Shown: positions 22,354 through 29,304 of the stretch, piece by piece
How positions within the stretch are numbered: the first letter of the stretch is position 1
Layout: the number at the start of each line of letters is the position of its first letter
Position numbers and translations under genes: made by a program
Notes under the pieces: model-generated
What the model was told of the DNA's origin: nothing
What the model saw: the letters and a program-made list of their open reading frames with translations, nothing else
Databases searched by the model: none
Origin: Treponemataceae bacterium
GTDB lineage: Bacteria; Spirochaetota; Spirochaetia; Treponematales; Treponemataceae
Direction of reading: 5' to 3'
Length of the DNA stretch: 29,304 nucleotides
NCBI GenBank assembly: GCA_024402455.1
Contig: JAKSTS010000013.1
Span: 1-29,304, forward strand

Positions 22354-22839
22354 ATGAAGAAAATAAAACTTGCAGCATTTACAGAGACTTCCGCAGAAAT
22401 GCTTGTAAAAGAAATGAATTTTCAAAAAATATTTCTTCCAAGCGATAAAACTGAAGATACAAGAATTTTGCTCTCTGAATTAAGCGATGCAGGTTTTGTC
22501 ATTTGCTTTGGGCAGAAACCACTGATAAAAAACAAACTGTGTGTTGAATTGCTTGCAAAAGAGAAGGGCGAAATTTTAACAACAGATTTTGAAACAGAAA
22601 CATTGCTTGATGAATTCAAGAAAAATGAACTTAAAGCAATGAAAAGTTCAAGTCCGGGCAATTCGTTCTGCAATGCGGTTTACTGGAATGCGCTTAAATA
22701 TATAAAACAGAATAAACTGAACTGCAAAATTCTTTTTATTCACATTCCGTTTGAAAAAAACATAGACGACATGGCAGTTTTTCGTTCAAAAGTGCTTGCT
22801 TCGATAAATGGCTTTTTGCAGCTTGCATGGCAAACATGA
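22354..22839 (+). CDS. Pyroglutamyl-peptidase (C15)-like protein, short form
   Basis: A 161-residue protein whose second half matches peptidase family C15, which removes N-terminal pyroglutamate. Aligned landmarks are CFGQKP, an acidic residue E65 in CVELLAKE, the nucleophile C106 in PGNSFCNAVYW and H130 in LFIHIPF, so the Glu-Cys-His set appears kept. It is shorter than usual (about 200-215) and lacks the N-terminal TGFxPF loop that shapes the pyroglutamate pocket; activity on pyroglutamate is therefore doubtful. The frame reaches 22 codons further left, but the ATG at 22354 follows AAAGAGA and gives a proper N-terminal strand (KKIKLAAF). Confidence 0.68.
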   Translation: MKKIKLAAFTETSAEMLVKEMNFQKIFLPSDKTEDTRILLSELSDAGFVICFGQKPLIKNKLCVELLAKEKGEILTTDFETETLLDEFKKNELKAMKSSSPGNSFCNAVYWNALKYIKQNKLNCKILFIHIPFEKNIDDMAVFRSKVLASINGFLQLAWQT

Positions 22840-22952
22840 AATAGTGCAGTTGTTGACAAAACTATAAAAGCATGAGCATAAAAGGATAGAACAAACTTTG
22901 TTTTTTGCCATGCATGTTTCACCGCCTGTGTGGAGTTTTAAAAGGAGAAACT

Positions 22953-23084
22953 ATGTCCAGAAGCATTCACGAGACAGTCAGCAGTGTTTTTAAAAACAAG
23001 TCAAAAAGAGAAATAAATGAAATGTGCGACCCGAAAAATCCAGATTATAAAGTTGTTGAACTCTGGAAAAAAACATGCAGTTAA
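22953..23084 (+). CDS. Small basic protein, 43 residues
   Basis: ATG at 22953 has AAAAGGAG 5 bases upstream, one of the best ribosome binding sites in the window. The product begins MSRSIHETVSSVFKNKSKRE and includes CDPKNPDYKVVELWKK. It is charged, has no membrane segment and holds two Cys. No family was recognised. TTGACA occurs at 22854-22859, but a matching -10 box is weak. The strong start signal and sensible composition argue for a real gene despite the length. Confidence 0.6.
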   Translation: MSRSIHETVSSVFKNKSKREINEMCDPKNPDYKVVELWKKTCS

Positions 23085-23171
23085 AAAAGCAGTCCTCGAA
23101 GAGAGGAAAGAAAGAAAATTTCAGCAAAGTTTAGAAAACTGCGGTAATAGAAAATGATTTTTGAACCTTGT

Positions 23172-23906
23172 ATGAAAAAACTGTTTGCTGTTTTCGTTTT
23201 TTTTATTTCGTTCTCAATCTTTGTACTGGCAAAAGAATATAAAATTGACGGCCCGGAATATTCAAAGCAGATTTTTGATGAAGAGAACAATCAGGTTACA
23301 AAATTCAAAAACTGGGAATTAATTCAAAGTTTTTATGTTTCGCCAGATTGTTCAAAAATGCTTGTTTATCATAGACCAGACAAAGCAAAAGCTTTCCTGT
23401 TTACGCTTTATGATTTATCAAGCAATTCTGTCATTGCAGAAACAGAACCGGGCTGGGCATGTCAAGAAATTCAATTTACAGATGACTATTTAATATGGAT
23501 CTGGGGAACTTCTGGAGGCGGTACACGATATGTTTACTTAAACTATAAAGATTTATCTGTTTATAAGGTAATTACATCATATTATTATATAGAAGATATT
23601 GAACATAATCAGTTAATAACATGGAATTATCATGGTGATTGTTCTTCAAAAGACGAAGTTTTTTATGTCTTTTTTTATAATTACACCAATGCAAATGAAA
23701 CAGACAAGATTTCACAGACTTTTCTGGCAAAAAAGATACATGAACAGATAGCAGACGCTGACATTGCAATCAGCGGCATTCATATTGAAGATTTTGAAAA
23801 AATAGGGCAGAACAAATACAAAATAACAGTTTCCTATTGTTCTTTAAACACAAAGACAGATGTTGAAACATTTGATAATATCAAGACAATAATCTATGAA
23901 AGATAA
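23172..23906 (+). CDS. Exported protein of unknown function
   Basis: A 244-residue protein with a clear signal peptide (MKKLFAVFVFFISFSIFVLA, likely cut before KEY). The mature part is rich in aromatic residues and beta-like stretches (SKMLVYHRPDKAKAFLFTLYDLSS; YLIWIWGTSGGGTRYVYLNYKDLS), which looks like a small beta-propeller or WD-like repeat, but no family is recognised. An ATG six codons upstream (23154) is also possible; neither has a clear ribosome binding site, and the later one is chosen because it gives a standard signal peptide. No partner is evident. Confidence 0.6.
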   Translation: MKKLFAVFVFFISFSIFVLAKEYKIDGPEYSKQIFDEENNQVTKFKNWELIQSFYVSPDCSKMLVYHRPDKAKAFLFTLYDLSSNSVIAETEPGWACQEIQFTDDYLIWIWGTSGGGTRYVYLNYKDLSVYKVITSYYYIEDIEHNQLITWNYHGDCSSKDEVFYVFFYNYTNANETDKISQTFLAKKIHEQIADADIAISGIHIEDFEKIGQNKYKITVSYCSLNTKTDVETFDNIKTIIYER

Positions 23907-24202
23907 AACAGGGCAGTGCCGTGTCTGATTAATTTGAAAAATATGCAGAAAACAAATATCGTTTTAAGGCAAGTGCATTGTTTTGTAAAAATGGTCTTGA
24001 ATAATAAATCTGAAAATATCTTTTTTAAGAACACGGAAAATTAAAATAAAGTAATTTTGCCTGATATTTTTAAATACGCTTTTTATATGGTCGCCAGATG
24101 AATTATCAAATTGAAAGAAGGTGCCTGTTTATTTCGTTGCATTAGTTTGAAATATATAATCTTCTGCTTAAATAAAAAACTTGCTTTTTAAACATTTTCA
24201 AA
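23907..24202. other. Gene-free stretch
   Basis: AT-rich spacer before the chemoreceptor gene. A 33-codon frame near 23952 has no ribosome binding site and is not called. No terminator or repeat stands out. Confidence 0.35.
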
Positions 24203-24211
24203 TGATACTAT
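24203..24211 (+). promoter_or_regulatory. Extended -10 box of the chemoreceptor gene
   Basis: TGATACTAT: TGn plus TACTAT (24206-24211). TTGCTT at 24181-24186 is 19 bp upstream, a long spacer. The Shine-Dalgarno sequence GAGAGG follows. Confidence 0.35.
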
Positions 24212-24229
24212 ATACATCAGAGAGGCGAC

Positions 24230-26020
24230 ATGATGAGTTTTTTGGATAAATTAAAAAACATTGACAAGAAGACAAAGAAAATTTTTCGAGTCAGTTTTAT
24301 TCCTATGGTTCTTCTTGCACTTATTTCATGCGTTATATTTTCATACATGATAGTAAATGCAATAAATGCAGCAGTTAATACGGATGTTGCAGATACTGTT
24401 CAGAAAGTATGCGATAACATTAACAATGCAATAACACAAGATGTTGCAGTCTTGAATGACGTGCGGCTTATGTCTTCAGAAAATCTTTCAGAAAAATATA
24501 TTACAGACATGCTCTATAATGTTGACGAAAATCTTACTCTTTCAGATTCGATTTATGTCGTTACTACAGATTTTCCGAAAAGTGGTTTTTTTGCGAATAA
24601 CAACGGATGGATTCCTGAAGATTCATATGACCAGCATCAAAGACCTTGGTACGAAATCCCTTTGAAAAATGACGGGAAAACAGCTTATATTGATCCATAT
24701 ATTGATGAAGATACAAATCAGGCTGTCATATCAATTACAAGAGCAATAAACAGCAAAGGAAAAACAGCTGGCGTTGCAGGAATAGATATTTATTTAGAAA
24801 GGCTGTTTAAGATTTTTGCAGATTTAAAAATATCAAAATCAAGCAAAATTTATATGCTTTCAAGTGAGGGGCTTTATTTAACACATCAGGACCAGTCAAA
24901 AATTTTAAAAGAAAACTACTTTAATGAATCTAAAATCGGAAAAACGTCCGGTGAATGGCTCAACGGTGAAAAACAGGCATTTATAAGAGCTGGACTTACA
25001 TATTATGGTGTTGCAAAAATCGGAAACACGCCGTGGTATATTGTTGCAGAAGGAAACATGGCAGATTTTGGCGGTCAGTTTATGATTGCACTTGTTGTTG
25101 TTATACTGATACTTCTGGCAGTAAGTTTTGTATTTGCGATTTATGTTGAACGCTTTGTCATGTCTTTTCAGGCAAAAGAAAAGGAGCTTGGAGAAAAACT
25201 TTTTACTGAAACACAGAGTCTTGTTGTTACGGCAAAAGAAACAGCTGCAACTTCTCAAGACCAGTCTGCTGCTGTAAAAGAAATTGTTGCAACAATGGAA
25301 GATTCAAATACATTGTCAGAAAACATTGCTACTAAGATTACAGATGCTTCTAAAGTTGCACAGAAAACTTCAAGTGATGTCAATTCTGGTGCTGCAGCCC
25401 TTAGCGTAAACATTGAAAAACTTCATGATATTTTTGAAGCAAATCAGACAACCATAAAAGGCATAAAATCTCTTGGCGATAAGATTGAGAACATATGGGA
25501 TATTGTTTCCCTTATTAACAGCGTTGCTGATCAGGCCAAAATCATTGCTTTTAATGCTGAACTGGAAGCTGCAAGTGCAGGTGAAGCTGGAAAAAATTTC
25601 CATATCGTTGCAAGTGAAATAAGACGTCTTGCAGACGGCATTATTGACGGAACACGGGAAATAAAAGGCAAAATTACAGAAATTCAGCAGTCTTCAGACA
25701 GCCTTATTATTGCAAGTGAAAGTGGAACTGCAAAAATAAACGAGGGCTGCGAAAGTGCAAATGAACTTGAAGCAAGATTTAACAGCATAAAAAATGCTGC
25801 AGAAATTACAGTAGATTCTGCTTCAAACATTACAAGCATCATTCAGCAGCAGGCTGCAGCTTCTTCTCAGATTCTTATTACGCTCAAACAGATTGCAGCA
25901 GGTGTCAGCAATTTTAGTGCTGCAACAGAAACACTTTCAGATTCTGCACAGAAGCTAAAGACAATTTCTGTGGAACTTAATGCTTCAATGGATTCAATAG
26001 ATAATTCTAAAGATGCCTGA
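24230..26020 (+). CDS. Methyl-accepting chemotaxis protein with dCache sensor, no HAMP
   Basis: A 596-residue membrane chemoreceptor. TM1 is about 21-48; a periplasmic dCache domain about 50-280; TM2 about 284-306; the signalling coiled coil 311-596. The sensor has Y133, R138-P-W140-Y, YxD at 153-155 or 157-159, and D186. That arrangement matches the amino-acid-binding dCache motif, so the ligand is likely an amino acid (inference). Between TM2 and the coiled coil there is no room for a HAMP domain. The tip (430-460) reads SVADQAKIIAFNAELEAASAG, keeping N442 and E446 but with D434, K437 and S449 where Tsr has F373, N376 and R388. GAGAGG lies before the ATG. The gene at 27256 shares this tip. 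Confidence 0.9.
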   Translation: MMSFLDKLKNIDKKTKKIFRVSFIPMVLLALISCVIFSYMIVNAINAAVNTDVADTVQKVCDNINNAITQDVAVLNDVRLMSSENLSEKYITDMLYNVDENLTLSDSIYVVTTDFPKSGFFANNNGWIPEDSYDQHQRPWYEIPLKNDGKTAYIDPYIDEDTNQAVISITRAINSKGKTAGVAGIDIYLERLFKIFADLKISKSSKIYMLSSEGLYLTHQDQSKILKENYFNESKIGKTSGEWLNGEKQAFIRAGLTYYGVAKIGNTPWYIVAEGNMADFGGQFMIALVVVILILLAVSFVFAIYVERFVMSFQAKEKELGEKLFTETQSLVVTAKETAATSQDQSAAVKEIVATMEDSNTLSENIATKITDASKVAQKTSSDVNSGAAALSVNIEKLHDIFEANQTTIKGIKSLGDKIENIWDIVSLINSVADQAKIIAFNAELEAASAGEAGKNFHIVASEIRRLADGIIDGTREIKGKITEIQQSSDSLIIASESGTAKINEGCESANELEARFNSIKNAAEITVDSASNITSIIQQQAAASSQILITLKQIAAGVSNFSAATETLSDSAQKLKTISVELNASMDSIDNSKDA

Positions 26021-26030
26021 AAATGAAAAT

Positions 26031-26068
26031 TGCATGTCTGTCGTTTTTAAACGAAAGACTGCATTTTC
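26031..26068 (+). terminator. Probable terminator after the chemoreceptor gene
   Basis: An imperfect stem-loop (TGCATGTCTGTCGTTT with AAACGAAAGACTGCA) begins 10 bases after the stop and is followed by a T-rich tract. Confidence 0.5.
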
Positions 26069-26117
26069 TGCTGCATTTTTATTTTTTAGAACAGTACTTA
26101 AAAATGCTGTGTTTTAA

Positions 26118-26231
26118 GCTGAAGGGCAAAAGCGTGTTCCGGTGCATCATAAACTTGTATATTTTACAGATGGAACAATAGAAAAAAACGGAGTTTTTCT
26201 TAAAAAGGACAAAGTGTATTTTCGTGCATAG
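26118..26231 (+). pseudogene. Possible C-terminal gene remnant
   Basis: A 37-codon frame reading HHKLVYFTDGTIEKNGVFLK and ending KVYFRA before a TAG. The composition is protein-like, but no ATG or ribosome binding site is present and a stop lies directly upstream. It may be the tail of a lost gene between the chemoreceptor and the DUF4846 gene, or chance. Confidence 0.25.
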
Positions 26232-26293
26232 TAAACTTTTCCGTTAAGGATTTTCTGTTCAGCACTGTGGTTTTTCAATTGAATGGAAACAGA

Positions 26294-27100
26294 ATGTTAA
26301 AAAAAGTTGCGTTAACTGTAATTTTTTCTCTTTTGGTATTTTCCTGCTTTTCGCAAAAAATCAACAAAGAAGGAAACAATATTCTTGAAAGATTCTTGCC
26401 GCCAAAAGGTTATGAACGAGTTAGTTATGAAGCAAATTCGTTTGAAGAATTTTTGCGTTCTTATCCGCTCAAAAAATATGGTTCGCCAGTTTTGCTTTAT
26501 GATGGCAGCGAAAAGCTGAACAAGGTTTATGTTTCAGTTTTCGACATGCCTATTCTCAATGTTGATTTAATTCAATGTGCAGATGCCGTAATGAAATTAA
26601 GGGCAGAATATTTATATAAAGAAGCAAAATATTCACAGATTAAATTTCACATTACAAACGGAATGATTGTGCCTTTTAGCCGCTATATAAATGGCGAAAG
26701 GGTTGTTGTTTCTGGAAACAATGCAGTCTGGAAAAGCGGCTTTAAAAAAGGCAATGATAGAGATGTTTTTGAAGAATATTTAAAATTCATTTATGCTTAT
26801 GCCGGCACTTATTCTCTGTCAAAAGAGTCAAAATCAAAAGCAATAGAAAATATTAAACCGGGCGATTTCTTTATTTATGGAGGAAGTCCGGGACATGTTG
26901 TGCTTGTTCTTGATGTTGCAGTTGATAAAAAAACAGGAAAAAAAGTAATGCTGCTTGGTCAAAGTTATATGCCGTCGCAGGAATTTCATATTCTGAAAAG
27001 TTATGAAAGTTTCAGTCCGTGGTACAATGTCGAAGATACTGTATTGAAAACACCTGAATGGACTTTTGACAAAGGCTCTTTGATGGAGTTTGAGCAATAA
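26294..27100 (+). CDS. DUF4846-family probable lipoprotein
   Basis: A 268-residue exported protein of the DUF4846 family. Conserved pieces are RFLPPKGYERV, FLRSYPLKKYGSPVLLYDG, QCADAVMKLRAEYLY, KPGDFFIYGGSPGHVVLVLDVA, LLGQSYMPSQEFHILK and a final TPEWTF. The GGSPGHVVLV stretch looks like a catalytic or binding loop, but the family's function is unknown. The signal peptide ends LLVFSC, a plausible lipobox, suggesting a lipoprotein. A GTG nine codons upstream is in frame; the ATG at 26294 gives the normal signal peptide. It lies between the two chemoreceptor-type genes, without any clear functional link. Confidence 0.82.
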   Translation: MLKKVALTVIFSLLVFSCFSQKINKEGNNILERFLPPKGYERVSYEANSFEEFLRSYPLKKYGSPVLLYDGSEKLNKVYVSVFDMPILNVDLIQCADAVMKLRAEYLYKEAKYSQIKFHITNGMIVPFSRYINGERVVVSGNNAVWKSGFKKGNDRDVFEEYLKFIYAYAGTYSLSKESKSKAIENIKPGDFFIYGGSPGHVVLVLDVAVDKKTGKKVMLLGQSYMPSQEFHILKSYESFSPWYNVEDTVLKTPEWTFDKGSLMEFEQ

Positions 27101-27255
27101 AATTTTAAGAAGTGCAGTTTTTTCAGTGTTTTAAAAGACATTTTTATTTGCAGTTTAAAACTGTTTTCTGAAGTTTGGAAGATTGTTAAAAAAACTTTAT
27201 TTTCTCAATTTTGTAAGATATACTTAAACAATAATTCTTTATATAGGAGAAAACT

Positions 27256-29073
27256 TTGTCAACTTCATTAGTTCCTGTAATTTCTGTAGATTCAAAAAAA
27301 TGTGTGAACTGTCATAGATGCATAGTTGTCTGTCCTTCAAAGTTTTGCAATGATGGTTCTTCTGATCATATAAGAATTAACCATGATTTATGTATAGGAT
27401 GCGGTGCGTGTATTAAGGCATGTAAACATGGTGCACGTAAAGGAATCGATGATTTCGATGTTTTCCTTGATGATTTGAAAAGCGGTCAAAAGATTGTTGC
27501 AGTTGTTGCACCGGCTGCTGCTGCCAATTTTAAAGGAAGAGACCTGGAACTTAATACATGGCTCAAATCAATTGGTGTAAAGGCTGTTTTTGATGTTTCT
27601 TTTGGTGCAGAGCTTACCACAAAATCATACATAGAATATATCAAAGCAAATAATCCTAAATTAGTAATTGCACAGCCATGCCCGGCTCTGATAAGTTATG
27701 TTGAAATTTATAAGCCGGAGCTGCTTCCATATTTGAGTCCTGCAGATTCTCCGATGGCTCATACTGTTCGAATGGTAAAAGAATTTTATCCTGAATATAA
27801 AGATTATAAATTTGCTGCAATTTCGCCATGTTATGCTAAAAAACGAGAATTTGCAGAAAATCATCTTGGTGATTACAACGTTACCATGAAATCAATAAGT
27901 GATTATTTTGAACAGAAAAAAATTGATTTAAGTACATATAGTAAAACACCTTATGATAATTTTCCTGCGGAAAAAGCTGTGCTTTATTCGACTCCGGGCG
28001 GATTGATGCGTACTGCAGAAGGTTATCTTCCTGGCATTTCTAAAAAAATCCGCAAAATTGAAGGACAGCCTGTTATGTCAGAATATTTTGAAGAGCTGTC
28101 TGATTCTCTGCAAAAAGGAAAAGAACTTCCTTATCAATTAATAGATTGTTTGAATTGTGAGCGTGGATGCAATGATGGAGCCGGAACAGTAAATAAAGAT
28201 GAGTCTTTAGATGAAATTGAAGGTTTTGTAGAAAAGCGAATGAATGAAAGAAAAGCGCTGCTCAAAACCGATAAACGCAATGGCGAAAAAAAGTTCTTCC
28301 GTTTGGTAAATGAATATTGGAAACCAAATATATATAACAGGTCATATGTTAACAGATGCAGCAATTTCCAAATGACAATTAGATATCCTTCTGAAATTGA
28401 GCTGAAAGAAATTTATGCAAAAATGCTTAAGACCAAACCGGAAGATTTTTTGAATTGCGGTGCCTGCGGATATGATTCATGTGAAGAAATGGCTGTTGCT
28501 TTATATAACGGCATAAATCAATATAACCATTGTTACTATTATATGCTGAAACTGAACGAGATAAAGCAGAAAAATGACAATGAACTATATCAAAGCGTTC
28601 AGGATCTTGTTGTTTCAACAAAAGAGGGCATAGAAAGTTTTTCAAAGAACTTAGACCAGCTGCACAGCATTTCTGAAAACAATACTCAGTCAATCAAAAA
28701 AATAACAGAGCTTAATAATGAGCTTAAAAATGTTGATGAAATTGTAAGTTTTATCAACAGCATTGCAGATGACTCAAAGATTATTGCATTTAATGCAGAA
28801 CTTGAAGCTTCAAGTGCCGGCGCCGTAGGAAAAAATTTCCATATTGTTGCAGCCGAAATCCGTCGTCTTTCTGATGGAATTATTGATTATACAAAAGATA
28901 TTAAAGCCAAGATTCAGACACTTCGAAACTTTTCTGAAGGTTTGATTGATACTTGTGAGCAAGGCACTGAAAAAATTGAATTTGAATGTAATGAAGCACT
29001 TAAAATAAAGGAACAGTTCGACAGAATAAGCGAAGCAACAAATAATCTTTCTGCTTCTGCTGAAAAGTTGTAG
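27256..29073 (+). CDS. HydS-like [FeFe]-hydrogenase sensor fused to a chemoreceptor tip
   Basis: A 605-residue soluble protein. Residues 16-56 hold two 4Fe-4S motifs (C16,C19,C22,C26; C46,C49,C52,C56). About 78-310 is an [FeFe]-hydrogenase H-cluster domain: L1 AQPCPAL (C142), L2 SPCYAKKRE (C192), L3 CERGCNDGAG (C301, C305; extra C298). The proton-relay Cys before C142 is P141, as expected for a sensor. About 398-426 is a second Fe-S domain (C401,C404,C409,C426). Residues 438-605 are a shortened chemoreceptor coiled coil with tip SIADDSKIIAFNAELEASSAG. No membrane segment. It probably reports H2 or redox state to CheA/CheW. The TTG start is supported by AGGAGA 5-6 bases upstream. Family features are seen; the signal and partner are inference. 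Confidence 0.88.
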   Translation: MSTSLVPVISVDSKKCVNCHRCIVVCPSKFCNDGSSDHIRINHDLCIGCGACIKACKHGARKGIDDFDVFLDDLKSGQKIVAVVAPAAAANFKGRDLELNTWLKSIGVKAVFDVSFGAELTTKSYIEYIKANNPKLVIAQPCPALISYVEIYKPELLPYLSPADSPMAHTVRMVKEFYPEYKDYKFAAISPCYAKKREFAENHLGDYNVTMKSISDYFEQKKIDLSTYSKTPYDNFPAEKAVLYSTPGGLMRTAEGYLPGISKKIRKIEGQPVMSEYFEELSDSLQKGKELPYQLIDCLNCERGCNDGAGTVNKDESLDEIEGFVEKRMNERKALLKTDKRNGEKKFFRLVNEYWKPNIYNRSYVNRCSNFQMTIRYPSEIELKEIYAKMLKTKPEDFLNCGACGYDSCEEMAVALYNGINQYNHCYYYMLKLNEIKQKNDNELYQSVQDLVVSTKEGIESFSKNLDQLHSISENNTQSIKKITELNNELKNVDEIVSFINSIADDSKIIAFNAELEASSAGAVGKNFHIVAAEIRRLSDGIIDYTKDIKAKIQTLRNFSEGLIDTCEQGTEKIEFECNEALKIKEQFDRISEATNNLSASAEKL

Positions 29074-29081
29074 GCTAAAAG

Positions 29082-29112
29082 TCAATGCAAAAATTGTATT
29101 GCATTGATTTTT
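29082..29112 (+). terminator. Terminator after the hydrogenase-chemoreceptor gene
   Basis: TCAATGCAA (29082-29090) / TTGCATTGA (29099-29107), 8-base loop, then T5. It starts 8 bases after the stop, confirming that the short C-terminus is the true gene end. Confidence 0.8.
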
Positions 29113-29304
29113 AGTGTGTTTTTTCAAATTTGTGCATCACCATAAAGCTTGAAAATTTTAAGCCGTTTGAATAAAGCGGATTAAAAACAGCCGAAAAATA
29201 TAAATATTAGGCTGAAACGAGTTTTGCAAAAATCGTTTTGTGTGATTGTGGCTGCAGCAGATTATTTCTTTGGCGCATCAGATAAAATCTGGAAAAATAA
29301 TTTT
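29113..29304. other. Non-coding right edge
   Basis: AT-rich sequence with only weak inverted repeats (CAGCC/GGCTG; AAACGA/TCGTTT). No gene start is visible. Confidence 0.35.

Noticed and set aside
23952..24053. 33-codon frame on the plus strand
   Set aside because: No ribosome binding site and poor composition.
24040..24075. Possible flagellar sigma-28 promoter before the chemoreceptor gene
   Set aside because: A TAAA and a GCCTGATA are present, but spacing (13 instead of 15) and the -10 sequence are off, and it lies about 170 bp upstream.

Overview
The window looks like a chromosomal segment of a host- or gut-associated spirochaete, most likely a Treponema. The reasons are low GC, AT-rich spacers, HPr kinase next to HPr, sigma-54, several Cys-terminated or exported proteins with loose lipoboxes, and chemoreceptors with a non-canonical tip. 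This placement is inferred from gene content; there is no rRNA or other decisive marker here.

Left part (1-5535): the tail of an AlgX/AlgJ-like SGNH acyltransferase; an exported family I.5 lipase; an intracellular GH13 glycosidase facing and overlapping a TetR-family regulator; and a two-gene unit of polysaccharide deacetylase and alpha/beta hydrolase. The GH13 and tetR promoters carry look-alike palindromes in the same position relative to -35 and -10, which suggests one regulator controls both.

Central housekeeping block (6060-15976, mostly minus strand): phosphatidylglycerophosphate synthase, a cytidylate-kinase-like protein with a C-terminal BON-like domain, a Nudix hydrolase, a PC4/YdbC ssDNA-binding protein, holA-lexA (TGATG junction), ptsH-hprK, hpf, a PPOX-fold flavoprotein, an AraC-type regulator and rpoN. 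Several regulators here (tetR, hprK, araC, lexA) have a good sigma-70 promoter whose -10 box ends only 6-9 bases before the ATG, with no Shine-Dalgarno sequence. They are predicted to be leaderless or nearly so.

Accessory stretch (15997-17470): a near-identical 59-bp unit repeated at a 120-bp offset, with several perfect hairpins, precedes a 5'-truncated gene fragment and an intact exported SH3-domain gene. A second cluster of related hairpins lies on the far side. It looks like an inserted cassette.

Right part (17502-29304, mostly plus strand): a DUF1015 protein, tRNA-Leu(CAA), a 2H phosphoesterase, a condensation-type acyltransferase, a frameshifted SH3 protein, a short C15 peptidase-like protein, a 43-residue small protein with a strong ribosome binding site, exported proteins, and two chemoreceptor-type proteins. 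One receptor is a membrane dCache receptor without HAMP. The other is soluble: two 4Fe-4S clusters, an [FeFe]-hydrogenase-type H-cluster domain and a further Fe-S domain are joined to a shortened chemoreceptor tip. Both share the same unusual tip. The soluble one lacks exactly 49 and 42 residues (7 and 6 heptads) from the two arms of the coiled-coil hairpin. This H2- or redox-sensing chemoreceptor, paired with a membrane receptor carrying the same tip, is the most interesting system in the window.
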